Notes: a model not told the origin generated them from the letters alone. A DNA stretch of 64,000 nucleotides from Alentia gelatinosa (GCA_950022655.1 OX465590.1:44661718-44725717); one strand, 5' to 3'; positions 1 to 11,377 are shown, numbered from the stretch's first letter. Program-made: numbers and translations.

Positions 1-1132
1 GCAAAAAATACCACAAAGTTAGAATTATCGACTGCAGATCTTTACAATAGGAATGCAGCTGATGCATAGACCCTCCAGAGGTTACTAAACTCCCTATTAT
101 CGTCCCGGGTAAGTAAAAGTTCCGCTTGCGACAGACTGACCACACCACGACCGCATGAACCTCAGTTTTCCGATTTAGATTTGGAGAAACTGAATATAAT
201 TTAGGATTTCCATGTAGAAATAGCTGAAATTTCCATTTCTGGCATCGGATTTCCAATTGGATGATTCATAAAAACCGTTAAACTGCAATAATTGTGGGTT
301 ACTGTTCAAGGGTTTATCACCATACAATGTCGTCAACCAGCAAACACCGGAACTTGTAAATAGACTGAATTATGGGATACCTCAATAGGATCCATAGCGC
401 CCTCTACTGAGTTAGCATTTGACGGTGATGACGTCATAACGGAAACACCAAACCCGCATGCGCGTACATGGGTAGATTTCCGCTTATAGCTTACCTTCTC
501 TCATACCTCCAACGTCCCTTAAAAATACCACCAACTTCATTAAAAGACTGGCCATTCCCCAGCACTCTAAGCATGAATTCCATTGTTACGGAATTACAAA
601 AGTACACCACATCTAGGCAGATTCAAGCCCAGATATCACAATATTAATATAAAGTGGCATGGAAAATGTGTGTTTAGGACAGTTTCGTATAGTTTGAGTT
701 TTGCATTTCTGAACACTTTTATCTACTGCATTTATTACTGCAGGGGCAGTATAGGTGGGGAGACGGAATTAGTGCTGTGAAATGCAAGATTTAGGTTGAA
801 GTGTTGTCACTGATTTCCCTTACTCAAAGACATTTTAAGTCAATGAAAACCCTCTCTTCCATTACAGAAGACAACAAACAATCTCGGAATGTCTAGGACT
901 AGCAATATATCATGGATTTTTGATGAGCCACAGCCCAGGAGGCCATTTACCCCTTGTAAAGTCGTTACGTTTTGGAATTTCACTTGCTGTATATGGTAAA
1001 TCTGCACATACACAGCACTACAGCAACTATGAAATTTGGAATGGCAATAAGTAAAATTGGTGAGATAAAATTTCAAAGTATAAGTAAATGTAAACATATG
1101 TAATACACCTAGAAGCTATTGACTGGCTGCCT
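1..1132. other. Upstream flank, no gene recognised
   Basis: I see no convincing exon, RNA gene or repeat here. There is one CRE-like TGACGTCA near 430-440. The short open frames have no protein-like features. It may be 5' flanking DNA of the neuropeptide gene or the end of another element outside the window. Confidence 0.4.
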
Positions 1133-1200
1133 GTGTCATGTTTACGTGGATTTCACGTAAGGCACTACCTGACTGACACTGACCCACCCGCTGTCAATAA

Positions 1201-1488
1201 CTTCCCACCCTCCCTCCCTCCCTCCCTCCCTCCCACCCACCCTCCCACCCTCCCGCCCACCCACCCTCCCTCCCACCCACCCTCCCACCCTCCCGCCCAC
1301 CCACCCTCCCTCCCAACCACCCTCCCACCCTCCCTCCCTCCCACCCACCCTCCCTCCCACCCAACCTCCCTCCCTCCCTCCCTCCCTCCCATCCTCCCTC
1401 CCTCCTTCCCTCTCTCCCTCCTTCCCTCTCTCCCTCCCTCCCACCCTCCCACCCTCCCTCCCAAACTCCCACCTCCCTCCCTCCCACG
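1201..1488. repeat. Pyrimidine-only CCCT/CCCA tract
   Basis: About 290 bp of nearly pure pyrimidine on the + strand, made of CCCT and CCCA tetramers with a few A interruptions. It lies about 100 bp upstream of the putative core promoter of the neuropeptide gene. The proline-rich or glycine-rich open frames through it on both strands are low-complexity shadows. Such polypurine/polypyrimidine tracts can form triplex DNA; that is inference here. Confidence 0.95.
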
Positions 1489-1539
1489 CCACGCCCACGT
1501 GACGACGCCTACAGCGCCACCGCTGCTGCGTCCCATATT

Positions 1540-1600
1540 ATGCAAATGAGCTAGGCGGGGAGTTTAAAACGAGGCTGGCTCGTCGGAGAAGTTTCAGAGA
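1540..1600 (+). promoter_or_regulatory. Core promoter: octamer, TATA-like box, initiator
   Basis: An exact POU octamer ATGCAAAT lies at 1540-1547. A TATA-like TTTAAAA is at 1563-1569, and an initiator-like TTTCAGA has its A at about 1595, some 32 nt downstream of the TATA start. That is the usual TATA-to-start spacing. A CACGTGACGACG stretch (E-box and CRE-like half site) lies just upstream, around 1497-1507. The predicted transcript has a 5' UTR of about 130 nt before the ATG at 1728. The placement is inferred from motifs only. Confidence 0.55.
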
Positions 1601-1727
1601 GCGCAGAAGAACGCAAGAGAAGAGATCAAGATCACCCGCCGTACCCTGTCCACCACCAACCAGTCCGCAAACCAACCCGGCCCCACTTTTAGCATCACCC
1701 TCGTCCCCAGCATCAGTAGCAGCAGAT

Positions 1728-1853
1728 ATGGCCTGCCAACGGATCATTGCTCTTTTCCTAGCACTGGTTGTATGCATCGCTACCATCGAAGCGGGAGCCC
1801 TGACAAGAAAACGGTCCACTGGATGGAGCGACAACGAGATCCTATCCGAAAAG
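1728..1853 (+). CDS. AstC: Allatostatin-C-like precursor, coding exon 1
   Basis: This exon encodes residues 1-42 of a predicted 95-residue secreted neuropeptide precursor. Residues 1-22 form a classic signal peptide: a short N-terminus with Arg5, a hydrophobic core IIALFLALVVCIATI, and probable cleavage near IEA/GAL. A tribasic RKR (27-29) follows, then the acidic spacer STGWSDNEILSE and Lys42. The exon closes in phase 0 at AAAAG followed by GTCAGC, a usable but weak donor. The open frame continues 41 codons into sequence that looks intronic. It is paired with 30682-30843 because that is the only downstream exon in matching phase that supplies a mature peptide, and the total length fits the family (about 100 residues, one peptide at the C-terminus). 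The alternative is an unspliced 82-residue protein, which I think less likely. Confidence 0.75.
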
Positions 1854-1976
1854 GTCAGCAGTTCTTTTATTTCCCTTTTTCTTTTGCTCAAGTTTGTTCT
1901 TGACAACTTCTGGTCGCCAGAATGTGGTGTTTTTGCCCTGTTAAGGTTGTTGCGCAGCGCTGACGAGTTGGTTTAA

Positions 1977-2500
1977 AAGGGTGTCCCTGCCGTGGGATAA
2001 AAACACCCGGTTCTCCAAATGAATGCACCAAAAACTGATCCGCAAGTACAGAGCATGCTCTCACTCAACTTGTAATTACCGTTCAGCATGCCTTAACTCC
2101 AAAAAAAAAAAATCTTTTTTCAAACTGATCGAAAAAGAGATGGGTTGGATTCCCAAATATCCAGATAAACCCTGGAATTTGAGACTATAATCAACCACCG
2201 TATTCTCCGAGGGAATGGAGGCCATTAGTTTGTTAACTTTGTCTGGCCTTTAATTATGGGAGCTGCTTGTTCTATTATTGAGATACAAGTGAGTTATCGG
2301 GTACTTTGGGGACCCCGCGCTGGTGGTCGGGATGGTGTAATCAATAGAAGATTACTCCCGCATGAATTTACAATCAGTCTTGTTATCGCATGGGGTGTCG
2401 GCCATTGTTACTTTGACACCTCAGTGGTGTATTAACAATTCAGCGCGTTATCTCAGGCATTGTAAGGTGTCTAAATCATTGCTCTGTAAAGTTATCGGCC
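1977..2500. other. Start of intron, nothing recognised
   Basis: A short A-run at about 2101-2111 is the only simple feature. No repeat partner elsewhere in the window was noticed. Confidence 0.4.
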
Positions 2501-2507
2501 CCTTAGC

Positions 2508-3115
2508 GGGTACTGAAGAAGTCAACACCAAACCAACTCGAGTCGTAGTTGTCAGGAGAACTCGACCCATTCTGGAGAAATCTATTGGAGAAATCGGTTG
2601 GAGAACTCGACCCGTTCTCCAAGATACTTATGAGATACTTATGAAAAAGACATTTTTATGTATAAGGAAAGTTCTGAGTAGTTAGCTTTTAGACTTTAGA
2701 CAAGCGGATATTGAAAATAAGTCCAGTTATGTTTAGGTGTAGGGTTACGATTAGAAGGCCAATTTTAAAGCAGAGATAACATACTTACTGATAAATTTAG
2801 TATTTATCCACAGTTTTAATGAGAAACTTGAGTTGGGAAGATTCAAAACGGGTAGAGTTCGTTTTTGGTGTAGTCCTTCTAGGGGTCGAGTTCGCTACGG
2901 GTCGAGTTCTTAAAACGGGTCGAGTTGGTTACGGGTCGAGTTCTTTAAACTGGTCGAGTTGGTTACGGGTCGAGTTTGCTATGGGTTGAATTCTTAAAAC
3001 GGGTCCAGTTCTTCTAACGGGTCGAGTTTGCCACAGGTCGAATTCTTAAAACGGGTCGCGTTCGATACGGGTCGGGTTTTTTACGGGTCGTGTTCGCTCC
3101 GGGTCGAGCTCTCCC
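2508..3115. repeat. Dispersed repeat K with TCGACCCGT motif arrays
   Basis: Both ends carry many spaced copies of TCGACCCGTT or its complement, inverted relative to each other, flanking a unique core of about 250 bp. The core includes TTTATCCACAGTTTTAATGA and a single TAGGGTTA. The same arrangement occurs in opposite orientation at 57944-58410, so this is a mobile or formerly mobile element with terminal inverted motif clusters. Confidence 0.7.
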
Positions 3116-3395
3116 GTAGACCCCACACGGTAAACTCGCTATTCCCGGAATCTCGGGCCCTTACCAAGTTTTCTTCTGGGAAGTTTTCTCTGTTAACTTC
3201 CCTCGTGCGGCCCTTAATTCAATTAGATCAACGGAAACGAAAGGTCATGGAAAACCCGAGCCCAATTTAACACATCAGCATCGGTTCTTTTGAATCCTTG
3301 ATTCTGTTTTCGTGGAAGAGTTCTTTTGAAGTCGCGAATAATCCCCATTTGTTTGGAGAAAAAATGTTACTGTTTCTCTGGCACCTTCTCGACTT

Positions 3396-4008
3396 CCAGC
3401 CTCCCACCTTCCCGCCTTCCTGCCTTCCCACCTTCCCGCCTTCCCAAATTTCCAAATTCTCACCTTCCCGCCTTCCCGCCTTCCCAAATTTCCAAATTCT
3501 CACCTTCCCACCTTCCCGCCTTCCCGCCTTCCTGCCTTCCCAAATTTCCAAATTCTCACCTTCCCGCCTTCCCGCCTTCCCACCTTCCCGCCTTCCCAAA
3601 TTTCCAAATTCTCACCTTCCCGCCTTCCCGCCTTCCCGCCTTCCCGCCTTCCCAAATTTCCAAATTCTCCCCTTCTAACCTTCCCGCCTTCCCGCCTTCC
3701 CGCCTTCCTGCCTTCCCGCTTTCCCGCCTTCCCAAATTTCCAAATTCTCCCCTTCCAACCTTCCCGCCTTCCAACCTTCCCGCCTTCCCACCTTCCTGCC
3801 TTCCCACCTTCCCGCCTTCCCACCTTCCCGCCTTCCCACCTTCCAACCTTCCTGCCTTCCCGCTTTCCCGCCTTCCCGCCTTCCCAAATTTCCAAATTCT
3901 CACCTTCCCACCTTCCAACCTTCCCGCCTTCCCGCCTTCCCACCTTCCCGCCTTCCCACCTTCCCGCCTTCCCGCCTTCCCACCTTCCCGCCTTCCCACC
4001 TTCCCCAT
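3396..4008. repeat. CCTTCCCGCCTTCCCA minisatellite
   Basis: About 610 bp of pyrimidine-rich DNA built from CTTCCCGC and CTTCCCAC blocks, punctuated roughly every 60-130 bp by CCAAATTTCCAAATTCTC, giving a higher-order repeat. All long frames through it on both strands (Pro/Ser/Phe or Gly/Arg rich) are low-complexity artefacts. Confidence 0.95.
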
Positions 4009-4015
4009 TCCCTAA

Positions 4016-4782
4016 TGCTGCGTTTCCGCCAGACGATTCTGGCTTTTGACTCCTACCGCAGACTATTTGATACTTCTAGGGCCCATAATCGTCAGGTGAA
4101 AACGGGGATGAAAATATCAGGTCGAAGAATTTTATCCTTACATTACATAATTCGGCACCACCAAACGACTATTCGCCCGGCCGATAACTTCAAACCGGGT
4201 ATATGTAATCGGTGGCGGGTCGACGATTCTGTCGTATAGTGCTATGGAACATACTAGAAACCTGTACTACAGGAATCGGCGGCCATCTTCCAGTGGTCAG
4301 GTGGAAACGGTCTGTTTGTTCTGGGGTCGCCGATTATATGTAAAGATCAAATCTCAAGTGCCACTAACGACTGATTTAACAGTGATCCCATATTCGATGG
4401 ACATTTAGTCATCAGGTGAAAATGCGGCATTAGGACAGATTTCCTCCTGCCGACCGAGAATGCACCCGGGAAATTCGGGGAAATTAAAATCGGCCGGTGA
4501 TACTTCCCGATAAAATATCGGTATGGATAATCGGTGGTACTTCGGTTGGGACCGGTTATATAAAATTTGCGCTCCACATTTAGATGATCTTGCAAACGTG
4601 TCAGCCCTCATTCGCTTTGAAATAATCGGAGGCCGATTTTACAATATGTGCACACCGACTATTCACATTGAGATGACCCTCCACTGTTCTGCTAAATTTG
4701 CAAGTTCATCACCGACGATTTCAAAGCTCGTTGAACTAGTCGGAGGCCTAAAAAAACGGTCGGTGGTGTCGTGTCACGCAAT
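4016..4782. repeat. Diverged repeat related to element N at 48.2 kb
   Basis: The opening CCGCCAGACGATTCTGGC resembles the 48.25 kb element (CGCTAGACGATTCTGGC). Scattered GATCGG and CGATTTT motifs recur, as in other MITEs here. No convincing gene. Confidence 0.4.
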
Positions 4783-4988
4783 TTGAGGTTGAGAAGTCGG
4801 TGCACTTTATCGGTTACACTTACCGATATTTTATCGGAAATGCGTAATGATCGGTAGGCGGTGGCAGATTCTTGAAACTACTTGAGATTGAGAAGTCGGT
4901 GATCAGGTCTGCATTTCATCGGCTTACACTCACCGATATCTTATCGGAAATGCATAATGATCGGTCGGCGGTGTCAGATTCTTGAAAT
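4783..4988 (+). repeat. Two tandem copies of a ~100-bp unit
   Basis: Unit 1 (4783-4880) and unit 2 (4881-4988) both run from TTGAGNTTGAGAAGTCGGTG through CACCGATAT and TTATCGGAAATGC to CAGATTCTTGAAA. Unit 2 has a short insertion after the first block. Confidence 0.8.
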
Positions 4989-5544
4989 TTCATCTTGCGG
5001 GAAATATTTTGTCACCTGATTTTGGTATTGATATTGGTAGCTTAGAATGCTCTGTATAAGGACAATCCAGTTATCATGAAAACCAATGGGACTGTAGCTT
5101 CACTAGGTTATTTAAATGACACTGTTCAAAGTACAATGCGATCAAGGTTTTTTTATATATTTTTTTTGTATTCAGTATAAGACGTATGTCGGAATTATTT
5201 TATTACCCGTCCCTCATCATTTGTGACCAAACTTGTCTTATTCCTTTCCACCCAATCACGCCTCTTCTGCAGGATACATACTGCTTTACCTATCGCCGGC
5301 TCGGGACCGACTTCCGGATGCTTTCTTTGGTCTCACCCCGGGTTATTTACGAGGTTTTAAAAAGAGGAGGTCTGATCGGGGATAGTTCAGATGTCCATCA
5401 CTTATAGGTATAACACATTGAAATTTCATCCCCGATTCCCACTGAGCCTATGGTCTGGAAGAATCGGGAACAAGTATCGGTGTCTTATAGCATTTACGGT
5501 TTTTCGGAAGGAGTCGGCCGAGTGGTACCGTTTTTTCAGTATGC

Positions 5545-5955
5545 TACAACCTCCCGCACTGAATCCAAAATACATACACAATTTTACCAGGATTTCGATC
5601 TGAGTGGCCGTATTCTATGCGTAGTTGACGCGTAGTAAAACTCTGAGCGATAGCGAGGAGTTTTACGTAATGTCAACTACAAGGAGAATACGGCCACTCA
5701 AATCGAAATCATGGTAATGTTGTACTTATTACTTGCCTTTCAACTAATCATTAGGAAAACAATCTTGTAAATGATTAGAAATTCGACGCAAGCGCCGCGC
5801 ATAGTTTATATGAAATGGTTCCTATAATACCCGTCAGGTGGCCGGGCCGTATTCTCCTAGGAGAATACTGCTTTCCGTATTCCACTCAGTAGCGATCTGG
5901 AGGCTCCATAGGCTTAGTATGGAGTCTACGTATTGGGTGGGTAATAAATGTATAG
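5545..5955. mobile_element. Hairpin MITE (family E1), copy 1
   Basis: A near-perfect inverted repeat spans about 5585-5705, with arms containing GATCTGAGTGGCCGTATTCT and TAGTTGACGCG around a short centre. The flank carries GGAGAATACTGCTTT and CATAGGCTTAGTATGGAGTC. The same modules occur in reverse order and orientation at 28845-29255, which shows a mobile family. Confidence 0.75.
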
Positions 5956-6283
5956 AATCACTCATTCCCTGAAACGCAATAACGATAATCATAAGTGAAT
6001 TTGCAAAGTTAACTCAAGGAAGTCTTTGCATCGCCTCACATGTCGTGCCGTCGGCTTTGAGGACTTTCTTGATAATTCTGATATGCTAACTTAATTTGCA
6101 ATAACTTTTGATCTGATTTAAGTTAGCGAAAACTACATTTCTTGTTCTGGCTTTTGAAAATGAGAGAGGAAGGATGAATTACACAGCTACCTGCCCAAAT
6201 CATATCCTAGTATTGTGTATTGGTGATGGTCTTTTGCACTAACGCCGTATCATCATATACCTGTGCGCTAACCTCTCACACTT

Positions 6284-6830
6284 AAGCCCGGCGTCCACCT
6301 ACTACGATATGGCTCCGATATGGTCTGCGATGCACCTCCCGATAAAAAATCAAAATCGCGTCAGAAGGTCACCTAATATCGGGGCAGTTGACCACGTTTC
6401 TGCGATTAGACACAAAAAAACCCATACAATGCGTGGTGGATTGGCATGTCTAGACATATGTTTACGATTTTGCACCTTCCCGATATGTCTCCGATATTTG
6501 CTTTTTGTATCGGTGATATCGGTAGGTCTAAATTATTAGACACAGATAAAAACCCCATACAATGCGTGGTGGATTGGCATGTCTAGACATATGTTTACGA
6601 TTTTGCACCTTCCCGATATGTCTCCGATATTTGCTTTTTGTATCGGTGATATCGGTAGGTCTAAATTATTAGACACAGATAAAAACCCCATACAATGCGT
6701 GGTGGATTGGCATGTCTAGACATATGTCTACGATTTTACACCTTCCCGATATGTCTCCGATATTTACTTTTTGTATCGGTGCCATATCGGGAGGTCTAAA
6801 TTTCTATCGTGTTAGGTGGACACCGGGCCT
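6284..6830 (+). mobile_element. MITE family A, copy with internal triplication
   Basis: Terminal inverted repeats GGCGTCCACCTACTACGAT (left) and its complement at 6805-6828 (right) define the element. The usual length is about 285 bp. This copy is longer because an internal segment of about 133 bp (starting CACAGATAAAAACCCC, containing GGATTGGCATGTCTAGACAT) is present three times: 6411-6540, 6541-6673 and from 6674. No transposase frame; a non-autonomous DNA transposon. TA or TWA flanks suggest Tc1/mariner or PIF/Harbinger, unresolved. Confidence 0.85.
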
Positions 6831-7180
6831 TACTGGGCAGCTATAGAGGGAAACTATGTTCCGGTGAAAGGAAGTCAAAGTTACGAGGTAAGGCTTGGAA
6901 AAATTACTGCCCAAGGCCCTGGCCGCGGGCAGTAATTTTTCCAAGCCTTACCGAGTAATTTTGACTTCCTTTCACTGGTACTTGGTTTCCCTATTCCTAT
7001 ATACCTTCAAATGTGGTTTAATAAGAGACAATCTGATTGGTCTAAATGTCAACCTTGGGTAGTATACGGCAACCTTGGGTAGTATACCAACCTTGGGTAG
7101 TATCAGATAGTTACTCCACCCCCCAGAGCGTGGTGTAAGCATAGAGTGTACAGCCATAGGTATATAGGAATACGGATTTC
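6831..7180. mobile_element. Foldback element family F, copy 1
   Basis: A long inverted repeat (about 6843-7003) has arms containing AAGTCAAAGTTAC and AAGGCTTGGAAAAATTACTG, ending with TTTCCCTATTCCTATATACC. The outer right end (7150-7175) repeats GGTATATAGGAATA. Copies are at 25678-26103 and 38280-38590. The internal block AACCTTGGGTAGTATA is repeated three times (7050-7100). Confidence 0.75.
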
Positions 7181-7429
7181 ATACCGCACACTGTGCACGA
7201 ACTGATTGTACACTCCGTACCACGTGACTTGTTTAAAAATGGCTAATTTTCACACATATGATAATAAAGAGGCATGGTGAGTGTATCCAAATGGAATCTG
7301 TTCCCCCAGTCAAGCTACAGTCGCCACACGTTTGGCGGTTACACTAGCGATTTCTAGCCTTTTACGACTAAAAGACGTCAGGTGGTGCTGAATTAAAAAA
7401 TGACCACTCGTCACCATTGACGGTGCACC

Positions 7430-7860
7430 CCTCTCATAAGATCTCTCACTCTCTAAGTGGTATTCTGTACTCTCACTATGCTCTATAGGAGAATTTCTTT
7501 AACGAACTAGGCTTAGAGCCTTTAGAATCCACTGGCCTGCCTCTCTTGCTAATGACGTACAACAATGCAACCCAAAGTTTCCTATAATCTCAATGATGCC
7601 ACCTAGCGGGAATACTGTGTGCCTGTGGATTCTCAAGGTATACGTGGTTTCTGACAACTTATAAACTATAGATACCAGTTCAATGTAGCCCCATACATGT
7701 CCAAGTAGGTAAATGCCCTGTCTTATGGTTTCTGACAACTTATAAACTATAAAAACCAGTTCAATATAACCCTATACACGTCCAAGTCCGTGGATGCCCT
7801 GATCTTATGGTTTCTGACATCTTATAACCTATAAACAGCAGTTTACTGAGTCCCCATTCA
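7430..7860. repeat. Dispersed repeat O, copy 1
   Basis: Carries TCATAAGATCTCTCACTCTC, GGCTTAGAGCCTTTAGAATC and related blocks also found at 12985-13420. Two tandem copies of a ~75-bp unit (GGTTTCTGACAACTTATAAA) lie at 7650-7830. A T-run is at 7861. Confidence 0.6.
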
Positions 7861-7969
7861 TTTTTTTTTTTTTATTGTACGGAAACAGTGAAGTACATAC
7901 ATGGCCTCTCCAGGGCAGTTCTTATGGCCATCCGGCGATAGTTTACATAGATTTCATTCGTGAACGATT

Positions 7970-8310
7970 CTCAGGTATGTAATAAGAGAAAACGTGGTTA
8001 CTGAGCCCGAAGGGATGGCCATTCGAGGTCTTTTGATGCCATAAATACGTCCCGATGCCGCAGGCGGAGGGACGTATTTATGGCATCAAAAGGCCGAGAA
8101 TGGCATCCCTACGGGCTCAGTCACTACGTTTTCGTATTATTACATACCTAAGTATAAAAAAAAACCGCCATTTCATAAACTTATTATATGTACCATTTGA
8201 CCCGATGGTCACAGTGCGCCCGAATATTTACTACAGGCGCAGTGCGCCCGAACATTATTTATACTGTACCCCTAATAGCGGGTAGTATTTCATAGACGTT
8301 CGGCCATAGG
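7970..8310. mobile_element. Foldback element family G, copy 1
   Basis: Inverted repeat about 7985-8152 with arms GGTTACTGAGCCCGAAGGGA and GGGACGTATTTATGGCATCA. The 3' part holds the AGCGGGTAGTATTTCATAGA block. Matching modules are at 23141-23425 and 29431-29600. Confidence 0.75.
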
Positions 8311-8679
8311 TATGTAATAAATACAGATATGTACAATTGGTGGAATGAGATGGTACACGAGGGTTTCGTACTCGCTGGGTGATAAACCCGGCGACTGCTC
8401 ACGGCAGGAGATGCCATGCGATGTCCGGGGAGAGAGGCGGGGAGGGGAGTATATGTGATTATCTGCGGCCACTGTTATGTAGATTGAGGGACAAGGCGGA
8501 TCATTAACGAAGTACCCATACACCTTCTTGTCGGCTAATTGTATTAATTACCACCACGCATCATTAAGCTGCGCGGGCAGAGACTCGGGCATGCGCACAC
8601 GGGTATTGTCCTTCACGTAAACTGATTGGTTAATTGTAGCGGGCGGACGCTTAGTTAACAACGCATGCGCAACAGACAC
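8311..8679. other. No gene recognised
   Basis: Mixed-composition DNA. Short open frames only, none protein-like. TTAACTAAGCGTCCGCCCGC-type palindromic bits do not form a clear element. Confidence 0.35.
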
Positions 8680-9160
8680 AGCATGGAACCCGTGAGGTGG
8701 GGAACTTTATATGGAGACACAGTGTGAAACATGTGTGTATCTTTATAAATGGTGGAGACACAGCATCCAACACGTGAGGTGTGTATCTTTATAAACGGTG
8801 CAAACGCTAAAAAGATAAACCAACAAGTTTTGATCAAAGTCGTCGTTCTCCACCAGTTTGATGCGGAGTGATATGAACGAGGTTTTGGTTTGAAAGGCGT
8901 GTGAATATCACGAAGCATTCAAATATCGGTGAATATCACGAAGCCAAGTGAATATCACGAAGCATTCAAAGGAGCTGGATAACAACGATTTTGAGGAAAA
9001 CGAGTTGCTCTCAGTATTCATCTCACCCCTGTACACACTAAAGGAATAAACAACACACATGATATAGACCATGGGAAACAGATTGCAATACTCGTAGGGG
9101 TATAGAGAACGAGTTTCCAATGTTAAGCCTATGGGACAAAAATATCAGGTGTGAGAAAAA
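8680..9160. mobile_element. Dispersed element H, copy 1
   Basis: Shares GATGCGGAGTGATATGAACG, GTGAATATCACGAAGCATTC, GAGTTGCTCTCAGTATTCAT and ACTCGTAGGGG with 16425-16725 and 43601-43886, in both orientations. Two tandem ~60-bp units containing GTGAGGTGGGGAACTTTAT-like blocks lie at 8690-8800. Non-coding. Confidence 0.7.
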
Positions 9161-9405
9161 TAGCATGAATCCAATTTGGTTGTATCTTTAGAAATGGTGG
9201 AACCCAATTCTGACCTGTTTTATTTTTTCTTTTGTTATATATTTTTTTTGTTATAAGTTCTTTTCGTTGGCAGAGGCATTTTGTAATATATGGAAACAGA
9301 GTTGGAGTGTCTGCATGAAAGCTGTTCCGAGATCTTTTAGTGTAGTTTTTAGAAGCATCGAGTTCGAAGAACGAGGTACATCTAAACACTTAGAAACAAC
9401 AAGTT

Positions 9406-9960
9406 CCAGGGGCCCGTTTAATAATCTAGGATCGTACAAGAAAGCCCTTTTCTGTGGAATTACAAGTTACATAATTGGCCGATTTAATTTCTTTCTGTTG
9501 GTGCTCAGGGCTGTCGGCATGGTACAAGGCGAATTACAAGCTACATAATTGTCCGATTCTCCTTCTGTCTATCCTCAGAGCTCTCTGTATGCCACAAGAT
9601 GAATCACAAGTTACGTAATTGGCCGATTTAATCTCTTTCTGCCGATGCTATGGTGAATTTCAAGTTACGTAATTGGCCGACTCTCCTTGTTGATGCTCAG
9701 AGTTTTCGGCAAACCACAAGGTGAATTACAAGTTACATAATTGGCCGATTCTCTTTCTGTTGATGCTCAGATCTCCTGGCACCCCATAAGGTGAATTACA
9801 AGTTAGGTAATTCTCCGATTATCCTTCTGTCTATGCTCAGAGCTGTCTGCATGCCACAAGGTGAATCACAAGTTACGTAATTGGCCGATTTAATCTCTTT
9901 CTGTCTATGCTATGGTGACTTATAAATTACGTAATTGTCCGATTCTCCTTGTTTTCGGCA
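9406..9960 (+). repeat. ~70-bp tandem repeats behind an R-type transposon end
   Basis: It opens with GGGGCCCGTTTAATAATCTA, which is the terminal sequence of element R at 63.1-63.7 kb. About eight units follow, each with AATTACAAGTTACATAATTG and CCGATT plus a variable TCTTTCTGTTGATGCTCAG block, spaced about 55-75 bp. Confidence 0.75.
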
Positions 9961-10378
9961 CGCCATAAAGTCCACATCTCCGTTGCGGGTCGGGTGTGAT
10001 CCGTGATGCGCTGTGGACAGCGTAAGGCACAGCGTAGCGTCATGCCTGCGCTAAGCACGGCCGTATAGCGTAGCGCTGCGCTATCGACACCCTGACACCA
10101 CATTGTACCCGCCCCTCGTTAGCCACCCGAGACGACACCTGGTGGACACACACAGAACCAGGCACAAACATGGCAGGCAGACCAACGCGACGTGAGGGCG
10201 ACCGGCGGTGCGACCCGCGACTCAGTCGCACCAATTTGCTGCTTCTCGATGTCGCACGTGACAGTCGCATGTCGCTCCAGGACTCACAGGGTCGCGGGTT
10301 GGGGATCCTATGGATGTAGTTTATACTTACTGAGCCTAGGACATGCCTCATACACACTGCCTAGGTTAGGGAGAGGAT
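9961..10378. other. GC-richer spacer with recurring GTCGCAC, no gene
   Basis: Repeated GTCGCA/GCGACC pentamers recall MITE family B. I see no exon with both splice signals. It is followed by a dispersed block. Confidence 0.35.
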
Positions 10379-10560
10379 ATATAGGGCACATAGCTATGGT
10401 CATATGGACGCAGCCATCTGGGCCCTTGATGCCATCCAAAACATCAGGTGGCGGGACCAATTATCAAATATATTTTATCAAAAAATATTGTTTGGGCTTG
10501 CCACAGGGGAATTTTAGCCTTATCCTGATATTATCTATAGATTATAACAACTGATAACAC
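10379..10560. repeat. Dispersed repeat P, copy 1
   Basis: CACATAGCTATGGTCATATG, a CCATCT block, CAATTATCAA and ATCTATAGATTATAACA are shared with 17246-17425, so this is a repeated segment. A C-run follows at about 10564-10580. Confidence 0.6.
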
Positions 10561-10892
10561 TTGTTCCCCCCCCCCCCCCGACTTCAGTGGCGCCATCTTA
10601 CAATTTCCTGGTTGATGATGGCGGAACTAGCAATCACTCTGTGACCTACAGTATAGGTTATATAGACTTACTTTCAGCATTGGCCACACGCTCATATACG
10701 CTGCCTAGGTTAGGGAGAGGTTATATAGACTTTCATTGAGCGTGGGTCACATGAAATCTGACCTGCATCCGATCCATATCCACTGAAAAGTATGTCATTT
10801 GTTTTGGTTTACTAAGTAATATCCCTTGGCTTTGCCTCGTGAGATTACTTCACAACGAAAACTCATGGCATATTTTAAATAATTTTTTTTTT

Positions 10893-11130
10893 TTTAGCAA
10901 TTTTCAAGGGGATATTGTGTTACACAATCACAGAATTTGGCTATATGGACATTCTTCCACTCGGGCCCTATACCCTTACTCCTCATTCTAATGGCAGGTG
11001 TTAAGCCGAATGGGCAGTGGGTATCATTTTTTTTGTAAGTCTTTGGTATGACCCGGCCGGGGTTTGAAACCCCTGATCTCCCATGCTTGAGGCGAACACC
11101 CCTACCACTGGGCCACCGAGCTTGGGATCT
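10893..11130 (-). mobile_element. tRNA-derived SINE, copy 1
   Basis: Read on the - strand, the head (11130 down to about 11050) looks like a tRNA: A-box-like TGGCCCAGTGGTAGG, then GTTCGCCTCAAGCATGGGAG as the anticodon-arm region, then B-box GGGGTTTCAAACCCC. A body of about 150 bp follows with ACTGCCCATTCGGCTTAACA and GGGCCCGAGTGGAA. Related copies are at 18653-18965 and 21285-21453. It is a SINE remnant, not a functional tRNA, because the acceptor stem and 3' end are not completed. Confidence 0.8.
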
Positions 11131-11185
11131 ATGGATCTCGGTGCAGTTCCTTCTCAACTTTTCATCCGTTTTGCTTACATCACAG

Positions 11186-11229
11186 ACTTGAATGACCCGC
11201 GATTATATATTTATTTACATATATGTAAA

Positions 11230-11294
<65 letters not shown>

Positions 11295-11338
11295 GACTTG
11301 AATGACCCGTAATCATATATTCATTTATATATGTAAAC

Positions 11339-11377
<39 letters not shown>
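11186..11377. repeat. Two TA dinucleotide tracts in a tandem duplication
   Basis: The module GACTTGAATGACCCG ... ATATGTAAACA (TA)n occurs twice (from 11186 and 11296). The TA tracts cover about 11234-11290 and 11341-11373. Confidence 0.9.

Noticed and set aside
1133..1549. Proline-rich 138-codon frame and matching Gly/Arg frames on the other strand
   Set aside because: They are translations of the CCCT/CCCA simple repeat; no start context, domain or splice support.
1538..1906. 122-codon frame on the - strand over exon 1
   Set aside because: Shadow of promoter, 5' UTR and exon 1; the + strand signal peptide is far more convincing.
3267..4015. Long frames (up to 229 codons) on both strands rich in Pro/Ser/Phe or Gly/Arg
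   Set aside because: Low-complexity products of the CTTCCCGC minisatellite, open in several frames at once.
11060..11130. Possible tRNA gene
   Set aside because: A- and B-box are good but the acceptor stem does not close and the body continues as in two other SINE copies.
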